DNA from: Arion vulgaris
Lineage: Eukaryota > Mollusca > Gastropoda > Stylommatophora > Arionidae
Direction of reading: 5' to 3'
DNA length: 64,000 bases
Assembly (NCBI GenBank): GCA_020796225.1
Contig: CM036765.1
Coordinates: 30,842,066-30,906,065 of the forward strand
Under the pieces are notes generated by a model that saw only the letters and a list, made by a program, of their open reading frames with translations, was not told the origin of the DNA and did not search any database. Below are positions 15,501-27,500 of this stretch, piece after piece; position 1 is the stretch's first letter; every line of letters starts with the position of its first letter. The position numbers and the translations under genes are program-made.

Positions 15501-18500
15501 TAGAGCCTTCTCTTATCTCCTGCCATTCCTCTTACCACTGGGGCAGCTGTTGTTCTAGCTGCAAATTTTCCTCTACCTCTGCCGTTTCCAGTACCAGTAT
15601 TTACAGCAGATCTCGGACGTTTTGGCACAGGCAGCTCAGCATCGGAATCATACTGGCTGCAGCTAGCTGCTCCAGTTGGGCTTTGATGGTTTGAATGATT
15701 CTCATTTGCCTGAATCTCTTTGATATATTCGGGATCCGAATCATCACTAATACTACTAATACTACTATTATCAGAATCATTCATACATTTTTCTAAGAAT
15801 ATCAGCGCCTGCTCGCCTGAAACACGCATAGTACGCTTGTTACCTGATGGGCCTGGTTCCATATTGATTTGTTTTAAAAAAATGCGTCTGTAGCAACGAA
15901 AAATAAACTTGAAGCAAATTGAAACGTGGGTGAATGAACGATGAAATCAGAAGTAAAAGTGACGCTATTTAAGTGGAGGAACCGGAAGAATACTATTAAA
16001 AACTAAAATTAGTAGAAGTAAAACAAGAAAGAGCGTATAACGGAACAATTCGACGCGAATGGCGACGCGAACGAAACAACTTGAATGGCGCAGGGTACGG
16101 CTTAAAGCGTGCAACAGAAGTCGCTGTGGCGCAGTGTGCAGCTTAAAGCGCGGAAAGAGTTAAATGAGTCATCGATTTTCTAGGCATCACTTATACATTC
16201 AGTAGTTTGCCATTGCTTTCTGAACGGTACATATTCAATATATCAAAAATAACAGTTTTATGACAAAACTAAAAATAGCTGGCTGTATAAAAATGAATGA
16301 TTAAAAAAACGTCTTGTAAAAACATGGTTTTTGCCCTGGTTCACTAAGAGCTAACAGAAGGGACAGCCACATTCTCTGTGGATTGTAACAATTTTATGTT
16401 TTACCAGAATAAAAATTGTTTATTTCATACACAATCATATGATTTTTGTGTGAGAAAACTTCAAGATTACTTCATGTCTTCCATCACTAACATGTTTATA
16501 TATTCAGTGGACAAACCTTTGAGTGCTGGCCACTATATCCAAAGCGGTGCTATGCTGAAGATCAAAATTCAACTTACATATCCACTGACCTTATCCAGAA
16601 AGATTATGGCTAGGGAGTACATACCATCTTCTAAAGAGGTTAGTCCAGATTTTAACCAATATTAATCTTATGTTGATAAAATCATAATTACAAAAGTATT
16701 ACATTTTGTCAGCAGCGTCCGCTCTGACATTACTCTAGCCTCATATCTGTTATATTACAGGCTAGAGTTTAGTTTTAGTTTAGTCGTCGAATCATCATCA
16801 GTGCACACGGAACCAATTAGTTCATAATTGCTCTAATCTGATAATCAGTATTTCTCTTAGTGTGTGGCAACTAATTACACCAGTTCCATGTTGGTTTACT
16901 ATTCACTATTCTTATACTAATGACTACAGTTCTGTGTTGGTTTACTATTCACTATTCTTATACTAATGACTACAGTTCTATGTTGGTTTACTATTCACTA
17001 TTCTTATACTAATGACTACAGTTCTATGTTGGTTTACTATTCACTATTTTTATACTAATGACTACAGTTCTGTGTTGGTTTACTATTCACTATTCTTATA
17101 CTAATGACTACAGTTCTGTGTTGGTTTACTATTCACTATTCTTATACTAATGACTACAGTTCTATGTTGGTTTATTATTCACTATTCTTATACTAATGAC
17201 TACAGTTCTATGTTGGTTTACTATTCACTATTCTTATACTAATGACTACAGTTCCATGTTGGTTTACTATTCACTATTCTTATACTAATGACTACAGTTC
17301 CATGTTGGTTTACTATTCACTATTCTTATACTAATGACTACAGTTCCATGTTGGTTTACTATTCACTATTCTTATACTAATTACTACAGTTCCATGTTGG
17401 TTTACTATTCACTATTCTTATACTAATGACTACAGTTCTGTGTTGGTTTACTATTCACTATTCTTATACTAATGACTACAGTTCCATGTTGGTTTACTAT
17501 TCACTATTCTTATACTAATGACTACAGTTCTATGTTGGTTTTCTATTCACTATTCTTATACTAATGACTACAGTTCTGTGTTGGTTTACTATTCACTATT
17601 CTTATACTAATGACTACAGTTCAGCACCGTAACCTCTATATGGTCTTTGTCGATCTGACAAAGGCTTCAACCTGTTAACAGGGAGGGTCTATGGAAGATC
17701 ATGGAAAAATTTGGATGCCCAAGGAAATTCATCAAGATCGTTCAACTGTTTCACGAGGGCATGATGGCACGTGTACTTGACGAAGGGGGCTGTCGGAAGC
17801 CTTCCATGTCATCAACGGCGTCAAACAGGGCTGTGTACTGGCCCCAACACTCTTCAGCATGATGTTTGCTGCCATGCTCACGGATGTCTTCTGGGAAGGC
17901 GCGAACATGGGGTAAAGATTAGATACAGGACAGACGGTAACCTATTCAATCTTCGGAGGTTAAAATCCTCCACCAAGGTAAAAGAATCAACTATCTCAAA
18001 CCTGTTGTTTGCTGATGACTGTGCCCTCGCTACCAACTCTGAGGAAGAAATGCAGACTTACATGGACAAGTTCTCAATGGCCTGTGATAGGTTTGGCCTC
18101 ACCATTAACACCAAAAACAGAGGTCATGTTCCAGCCCGCCCCTAGAGAACAGTATTACGATCCAGTCATCAACATTAAACACCAGCGTCTCCAGTCAACG
18201 GACAACTTTGCTTATCTTGGCAGCCTCCTATCCAGATCGGCAAACATAGATTCTGAGGTCCACAATAGGATATCCAAAGCCAGTGCTGCATTCGGAAGGT
18301 TACGTGTCACTGTGTGGGAACGGAAGGGGATAAGCATAGTCACAAAGCTGAAAGTTTACCAGGCCATAGTGCTAACCACGCTGCTGTACGCAAGCGAGAC
18401 ATGGACAGTGTATAGCAGACACGGAAGAAAATTAAACCATTTCCACACAAGCTGTCTCAGAGAATACTAAAAATAAACTGGCAGGACAAAATTCCAGACA

Positions 18501-21500
18501 GCGAAGTCCTCACAAGAGCAAAGATCCCAAGCGTCAACACCCTGTTGCAGAAGGCCCAACTGAGATGGGTCGGTCACGTTGCTCAAATGCCTGATAAACG
18601 CATCCCAAAACAGTTGATGTATGGCGAGCTTGAAGGGGCAGACGTTTAGCTGGTGGACAGAAAAACGCTTTAAAGACACTCTTAAAGTGTCTCTGAAATG
18701 CTCGATATAGACAATACGTGCTGGAAATCCCTTGCGCAAGATCGCCAAATGTGGCGCTGTAACAACAAAGAGGAACCCGAATAGCTGAGAATCATCGTAT
18801 TGTTGAGTCACAGAGAAAACGAGCAGCGCGAAAGACAGAGCACACAACACGCACATGTCTAACCTTGATCATGTATGCCCCACCTGTGGTCGGGATTCTG
18901 TTCTAGGATTGGACTCTACAGTCACCTCCGCACACACCAGAGAGGTGCAACAGTACACGTCTGAGATTGTTGTCATCATCGCTTGCGATGGACGGCTATT
19001 ATTACTAATGACTACAGTTCTATGTTGGTTTACTATTCACTATTCTTATACTAATTACACCAGTTCTATGTTGGTTTACTATTCACTATTCTTATACTAA
19101 TGACTACAGTTCTGTGTTGGTTTTCTATTCACTATTCTTATACTAATGACTACAGTTCTATGTTGGTTTACTATTCACTATTCTTATACTAATGACTACA
19201 GTTCTATGTTGGTTTACTATTCACTATTCTTATACTAATGACTACAGTTCTGTATTGGTTTACTATTCACTATTCTTATACTAATGACTACAGTTCTGTG
19301 TTGGTTTTCTATTCACTATTCTTATACTAATGACTACAGTTCTGTGTTGGTTTACTATTCACTATTCTTATACTAATGACTACAGTTCTGTGTTGGTTTA
19401 CTATTCACTATTCTTATACTAATGACTACAGTTCTGTGTTGGTTTTCTATTCACTATTCTTATACTAATGACTACAGTTCTATGTTGGTTTTCTATTCAC
19501 TATTCTTATACTAATTACTACAGTTCTGTGTTGGTTTACTATTCACTATTCTTATACTAATGACTACAGTTCTGTGTTGGTTTCTATTCACTATTCTTAT
19601 ACTAATACTACAGTTCTATGTTGGTTTTCTATTTCAATTTATGCAGATTACTACAGTCTTACTTGGTATTACTAATTCCTATTCTTAAATTCAGACATAT
19701 CAGTTCTTGATCTATTTCAGATCCCTGCTTTAGCAGACACATCAACCTATCATTCTGTACTGTGGTTCAGCAGCCATACCTACAACTATCACATTTCTCG
19801 CCTGCTTGTAAGCACCATACCTACAAGCCTATCAATTTCTCGCCTGCTTGTTACAGTCAGCATACCTACAAGCCTATCACATTTCTGCCTGCTTGTTACA
19901 ACAGTCCATACCTACAAGCCTATCACATTTCTCGCCTGCTTGTTACAACAGTCATACCTACAAGCCTATCACATTTCTGCCTGCTTTTACAACAGTCATA
20001 CCTACAAGCCTATCACATTTCTCGCCTGCTTGTTACAACAGTCATACCTACAAGCCTATCACATTTCTCGCCTGCTTGTTACACAGTCCATACCTACAAG
20101 CCTATCACATTTCTCGCCTGCTTGTTACAGCAGCCATACCTACAAGCCTATCACATTTCTCGCCTGCTTGTTACAGCAGCCATACCTACAAGCCTATCAC
20201 ATTTCTCGCCTGCTTGTTACAGCAGCCATACCTACAAGCCTATCACATTTCTCGCCTGCTTGTTACAGCAGCCATACCTACAAGCCTATCACATTTCTCG
20301 CCTGCTTGTTACAGCAGCCATACCTACAAGCCTATCACATTTCTCGCCTGCTTGTTACAGCAGCCATACCTACAAGCCTATCACATTTCTCGCCTGCTTG
20401 TTACAGCAGCCATACCTACAAGCCTATCACATTTCTCTCCTGCTTGTTACAGCAGCCATACCTACAAGCCTATCACATTTCTCGCCTGCTTGTTACAGCA
20501 GCCATACCTACAAGCCTATCACATTTCTCGCCTGCTTGTTACAGCAGCCATACCTACAAGCCTATCACATTTCTGCTGCTTGTTCAGCAGCCATACCTAC
20601 AAGCCTATCTGTATATACAGCAGCCATACCTACAAGCCTATCTGTATATACAGCAGCCATACCTACAAGCCTATCTGTATATACAGCAGCCATACCTACA
20701 AGCCTATCTGTATATACAGCAGCCATACCTACAAGCCTATCTGTATATACAGCAGCCATACCTACAAGCCTATCTGTATCACCCATCTACAAGCCTATCT
20801 GTATATACAGCAGCCTACAAAGCCTATCTGTATATACAGCAGCCATACCTACAAGCCTATCTGTATATACAGCAGCCATACCTACAAGCCTATCTGTATA
20901 TACAGCAGCCATACCTACAAGCCTATCTGTATATACAGCAGCCATACCTACAAGCCTATCTGTATATACAGCAGCCATACCTACAAGCCTATCTGTATAT
21001 ACAGCAGCCATACCTACAAGCCTATCACATTTCTCGCCTGCTTGTTACAGCAGCCATACCTACAAGACTATCACATTTCTCGCCTGCTTGTTACAGCAGC
21101 CATACCTACAAGCCTATCACATTTCTCACCTGCTTGTTACAGCAGCCATACCTACAAGCCTATCTGTATATACAGCAGCCATACCTACAAGCCTATCTGT
21201 ATATACAGCAGCCATACCTACAAGCCTATCTGTATATACAGCAGCCATACCTACAAGCCTATCACATTTCTCACCTGCTTGTTACAGCAGCCATACCTAC
21301 AAGCCTATCACATTTCTCACCTGCTTGTTACAGCAGCCATACCTACAAGCCTATCACATTTCTCACCTGCTTGTTACAGCAGCCATACCTACAAGCCTAT
21401 CACATTTCTCACCTGCTTGTTACAGCAGCCATACCTACAAGCCTATCACATTTCTCACCTGCTTGTTACAGCAACCATACCTACAAGCCTATCTGTATAT

Positions 21501-24500
21501 TATTTTCCCCTTACACCTGTAGGAGCCTTGCACAAACAAATTTTTTTTGTCAGCCTAGTCCTCTTCAGCAACTCCAACCTTTGTTTTTCGAGCCCAGCCT
21601 GTTTCTCTCTCTCTCTCTTGCGTTCCCGGCCTGGACTGATGGACCAACTTTTATCATGAATTTTACTGTTGTTTTTAGGGACTCCGTTCCTCCGTACAGT
21701 TTTCCCGGAAGCTCTGTGTGTTGTGGCCACGACTCTTTCCTTATATCTGCTAACCGTTGACAGTCTTGCAAGACATGTTCTGCCGTCATGTCTGCCATTT
21801 TGCAGGGACACAGGCTAGTTGTGCCAATTTTAAATTTATGGAACATGTGGGCTCTGAGCTTGTTGTGTCCGTCGGGGGCGCAGTATGGCAACTTGTTCAG
21901 CCGAGAGAGACCATAGTATCCGTCACTGACTGTGTGCTGAGGGTGGTCTTTTGCCCATTTGCTTCTATAGTGCGAACCGATGGTTGTTTTGACTTCCTCA
22001 TAACCGATCTCGAGATCAGTCTGAGGTAGTCGCCCACCCTTTTTGGCAAGCTTGTTGGCTGCTTCGTTTCCCCTAATGTTGCAGTGTGCGGTATCCACTG
22101 GATGACGGTGCGTTTGAGTGAACTCGTTATTTCAGCGAGGGCGTTTTGAGCTCATTCATCTCTGTTTTGCCAACGCATTTGAGTGCCGTGATGACCGATA
22201 GAGCATCGGTGAATATCACGACCTTGTTGCGTGTAGTGCTTCTTCTCTCCAAGATCATTTCGGCCGCCTCTTTGATTGCCTCTGCCTCTGCTCGGTAGTT
22301 ATTCGAGTATTTGGAGCCTGTTTCAATCTTCCTGAGCATAGACATTGAGTCACTGAGAATATAAGAAAACATGCATGGATAAAAGTCTGGGACTCCAACC
22401 AAACCAGCACTTTAGTTACTGCCATTATTTCCATAGTGAGGCTGCTTGTAATCACGACAAAACCACCCTCTTCCTTCACAACATCCTCTCTGACTTGAGC
22501 AGGGAAAACCCATGAGCTCCGCAAATGTCTAACCACTGACCCATCTGTGTAATTGATGATAGCAAAAAAGTGTAGTTGTTTTTAGTCCATTCAGCTAGCA
22601 TGCAGTGTCAATGGCAGTGTACTTGCACATTATTTCCAATAGGTGTTCTCTTTTACTTTCTGTTGAGCTGTTGTCTTTTACTTTCTGTTGAGCTGTTGTC
22701 TTTTACTTTCTGTTGAGCTGTTCTCTTTTACTTTCTGTTGAGCTGTTGTCTTTTACTTTCTGTTGAGCTGTTCTCTTTTACTTTCTGTTGAGCTGTTGTC
22801 TTTTACTTTCTGTTGAGCTGTTCTCTTTTACTTTCTGTTGAGCTGTTGTCTTTTACTTTCTGTTGAGCTGTTGTCTTTTACTTTCTGTTGAGCTGTTGTC
22901 TTTTACTTTCTGTTGAGCTGTTCTCTTTTACTTATGAATTCTCATATTGCTAGACTAGGCAATGAGTGCCATAAGAAATAAGGGTAAGTGGTTTGAATAC
23001 TGTGTTTGGTAATTTGGTTTTCCATTAGCTCCTAATACTTGTACACTTCTATTTATTGATCATATTCATTGCTTCTATTGCTTCCCCTGGAGTTCTTATA
23101 AAAAAAACCACTTTATTATCGTCTTACTTTCTGCTGAAATGTTTGCGAAATTTGAATCCATAAATATAATTAACAATGTTGCTGTTTTTATTATATATAT
23201 ATATATATATATCGTTTATCAAACCTGATGTCTCCTGCAGTGCCCATTTAATCGGATCATCTTTGTGTTTAATTACAACCATGTGGACATGCTGCAGAAT
23301 CTTCAGACACTAATTATGGGCTTCAATGCTAGAGCTCTGAGCTTGGACACCATGCCTCAGTTCATCATTGATGCTGCTCTGTCTACGTACAAGTTGTCCA
23401 TGTAAGTAGTAGCAAGCGCTGTTTATATAATAGAATAGTCATTACACAAACCTCTTACACATAAATATAGCACATAAATATAGCATACATCACACATAAA
23501 CATAGCAAACATTACACATAAATATAGCACACATTACATGTAAATATAGCATACATCACACATAAATATAGTATGCATCACATATACATATAGCACACCT
23601 CACACATATAGAATACATCACACATAAATATATCACACATAAATATAGCACAAAATACACATAAATATAGTACCAAATACACATAAGTATAGCACACATT
23701 ACACATAAATATAGCACCAAATACACATAAATATAGCACCAAATACACATAAATATAGTACACATTACACATAAATATAGCACCAAATACACATAAATAT
23801 AGCATCAAATACACACAAATATAGCACCAAATACACATAAATATATCACCAAATGCACATAAATATAGCATACATCACACATAAATATAACACACATCAC
23901 ACATAATATAACACACATTACACATGAATATAGCACACATTACACATGAATATAGCACACATCACACATAAATATAGCACCAAATACACATACAAAATCA
24001 CACATAAATAAAGCACATATTACACATAAATATAGCACATATTACACATAAATACAGCACCAATTACACATAAATATAGCCACATACATAAATATAGCAT
24101 ACCTCACACCTAAATATAGCATACCTCACACATAAATATAGCACACATTACACATAAATATAGCATACATCACACATAAATATATCATATACCACACATA
24201 AATATAGCACCCATTAGATACACCACATACGCTGGGGAAAAGAATGCATACAGAGGAGAATTATTTCAAAGCAGAGCTCAACGACATGCATAAGACTAGA
24301 TTTGAGGTGAAAAAAAAGACACACAAGATCAAATTGAGTGCAAATTTGTTGTCTCCACTTTACATGCCCTTGGGCTAGATGAGGATTGATGATGAAAGTC
24401 AAAACATATCATCTAAGATTGGGATCATGCAATCTAGATCAGGCTGGCCTATCAAATACCAACTTGTCTGCAATGAGAGAGACTGGTAGAAGAAAACATG

Positions 24501-27500
24501 GGAGAGGAATATTACATAGTGAATGGGACTGTCTATTGGACACACAGACACTTCTATAAAATCAACAGAAATAACAGTTGATGTTTCAGAGTTATGCAAC
24601 TATGGAGCCAAACAACCACAGTGGTTGCATGACTTATATTGATGATGATTGATAGTTTGTGTACATCTTATTCCATCAATATCTCAAATATACTATCTAT
24701 ATTTTGTTTATTGCTATGTCTGTCAGCTGTCAATGACAGATAAAAAAAAGTACATTTCTGGTGTATTGGGGAATATGGTGTTAGGTCCATAGTTTTTTCT
24801 TGGACTAAGTGGACACAATGTAGGATGTGGTCAACATTATAATAATAATTCCTCTCGTACCGTTATACGTTACATAGGGCCTGCAAGCAATTTCTCCATA
24901 CCGCTCTATCCTGGGCAACCCGCTCAATCTCCTCCATGGAACTGAGACCGATATTTCCTGCCTCTCTCAGCAAAGTTCGCTTCAGGGTCTCCTTAGGTCG
25001 ACCTCTCTTTCTTGAACCCTTTGCATCCCACTTCAATGCCTGCATTGATATTCTTTGATCATTTCTCCTCAAGGTGTGCCCAACATATCTCCATCTTCTC
25101 TTTCTTATAACAGTTGTCACTAGAGGTTGACCAGACATTTCTCTGATTTCATCACTTCTCCTGAATTTGTGGTCAACATTGCGCTACTTTATATACTTGA
25201 TATATCTCTACTTTCTTGGCTGAAATCGGATGCATGTGTCCTAAATGTGTAGAAGTTTATGCGTTTAGGGGCCTACCAAACCAATGTGCAACATATACAC
25301 GTTCTGGGCAAAGATCAAACATATCACAAAGAGTGATTAAAATTGGTCGTAAAGAACGAACGCAAAGAAGAAGATCTTTACTTTCTAGTACTTCTATGTT
25401 ACCCAATTGAATCTTGCTTGACATGAGATCCATTACAGTCTGAACAAATTCTCTCCCACTGGGAAATTTGATGTTGGTAATATGTAAATAAATATTTAAA
25501 ATAATATTTCAGAGTTCAGCAGTGCAGTGTTGACCTTGACATTGTCACCGGCTTCCATGTTCTGGATGGAGTAAAGCACATCTTTGTACTCGAAGGTCTG
25601 AAAGATAAGGCTATTTCTGTATTATGGGATGCATTGCCTCAGCCAAGACAGCATGGTAAATGTTCAATTATTGTTGCGTAAATCTTTGTATTCTTGAACA
25701 CTCACATATCAAAACATGAAGGTAATTGTTACAAGTATAATGGCAGACTATATTTACATTTTAAAATTATTTTTATCTTGTATCCTTTACTTGATAAAGG
25801 CCTTTAGTTGAAGCATTTATTTAACATGTTTTTGTACTTTGTAAAACTAACTAACTTCATAATTTGATATTTCACACTTTGGTATACAGTTTGACTGCAG
25901 TCTAATAATATTTCTCTGAGTATGTAGAGAGAAGTGCAAGTTAGAAAATATTGTTCACAGAGGAGCATTTTGCCTAATGGATTAGAGCGTGGTCTCCCAT
26001 TTAGAAGACGCGAGTTCGATCTCTGGTAAAAACAAGGATTTTTTTTCTGTCGAGGGCATAAAGAAAAAATCCGAACCTGAACAGTTTTGCAGTGACTGCA
26101 CTAGCACCATGACCATTAAATTCTTCAGGCTCATGTGTTCCCCCTACACAGCCCTAAAAGCGCTATTATATTAAGTAAAGACACACAGTTTACAGTATTT
26201 CATTCAATGTCAGCATTTTATTCTTGTGTTTCTTCTGTACAATGTCAGACTTGACAATTCCTATAGTGTGGCAATAATTTAATGAGATGATTTCTGAATC
26301 TTTACTCCAGGTGTGCGAATACTATACAACTCTGACCTAAGCTTCAGCAAGAGACTATACGGACCATTAGATGTTGATCTGTGTCGAGTGAAACTTCATG
26401 AACCCCTCTCAGTTATTGTCACTCAGCCGCTTCTTTATATTAGGGACATGGTATTTAGACCTTGCTATGATGCCATTATCAAATTGGATCAGGTAAATGG
26501 TGTTGAAGAAACCACAGTTTAATGTTTTCAAATTTGGATAAATGTCAGGAATTGTGAGTAATACAAGATTGAACTCTTTCCACGCTTTAAGCCGCACACT
26601 GCGCCACGGCGGAAGTCCGTTGCAAGCTTTAAGCCGCACACTGCGCCATAGAGTTGCTTCCCTTATAAGAAGTCTTTCTAGTTTTACTTCTACTGTTTTA
26701 CTTCTACTACTTTTTAACCTTGTTATTCTATTAGGTTGCCCAGTTTTCTTCAATTTAGTATATAATAATATATATATGTTTATTTATTGGCAAGTAGTTG
26801 GGATCGTAATTTAAAAAAAATTTTTTTTTTACTTCCTTGAATTAACTGCTTAAAAATTGAGAAAATAAATGGGCGTGGAAAGAGTTAATCATAAAATATC
26901 AGTGATTAGGAGTAATGCAAAATTTGATCATAAAATGTCAGTGATTGTGAGTAATGCAAAATTTGATCATAAAATGTCAGTGATTGTGAGTAATGCAAAA
27001 TTTAATCATAAAATGTCAGTAATTGTGTGTAATGTAAAATTTGATTAGAAAATGTCACTGTGAGTAATGCAAAATTTGATCATAAAATGTCAGAAATTGT
27101 GAGTAATGCAAAATTTGATCATAAGGCTGCCATAGTTTGTTGACTGATAACAGAATTTTACAATATTTTTCAGTTCTGTACTACTTGATACCAGATATAA
27201 TACAATAATGATATATTTCTTGGTTGATCCAGATAACTAAGACGGACAAGATGAGATATGTTGTCAGAAATGATCTGTTCCCTACAGCTGAGATGGTAGT
27301 GTCACTAAGTCGAGAACTTGGAATTCCTTTTACTCAAAAAGACTTCAAAGGTTAGTATCATCTAGTAGAATGAATAAAACATATTTATTTCTGTTTCTGA
27401 ATAGTAAATACTCATAAGTTGCACATACATTCTTAGTGAAATATGGAAACACAAAGTAGAGTAGTTTTAACAAGAAAAAAGACACAGTAAATTTCCACCT

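Larger units (their letters stand above)
16770..22565 (-). mobile_element. LINE-A copy inflated by two minisatellites and two nested LINEs
   Basis: The left edge matches the 3' end of the compact LINE-A copy at 46392-47147 (TTTAGTTTAGTCGTC). Next come the 46-bp array, the linker (19645-19760), the 46/33-bp array, then GTCAGCCTAGTCCTCTTCAG and the RNase H start on the minus strand (22315-22565: [14 protein letters not shown], then SVTQ where DSQ is expected). Removing the arrays and the nested insertions (17623-19003 and 21605-22314) leaves the same order as the 756-bp copy. It is 5'-truncated near 22565. Confidence 0.75.

Noticed and set aside
14018..15862. Domesticated (host-used) piggyBac transposase
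   Set aside because: Frame is lost about five times and the transposon ends are intact, so it is a decayed mobile copy.
16860..17622. CRISPR array
   Set aside because: Units are contiguous without unique spacers; the genome is eukaryotic.
19762..21760. Three overlapping + strand ORFs of about 590-606 codons
   Set aside because: They are frames of minisatellite B. All three frames are open because the unit has no stop on that strand; the protein is only the repeat unit read three ways.
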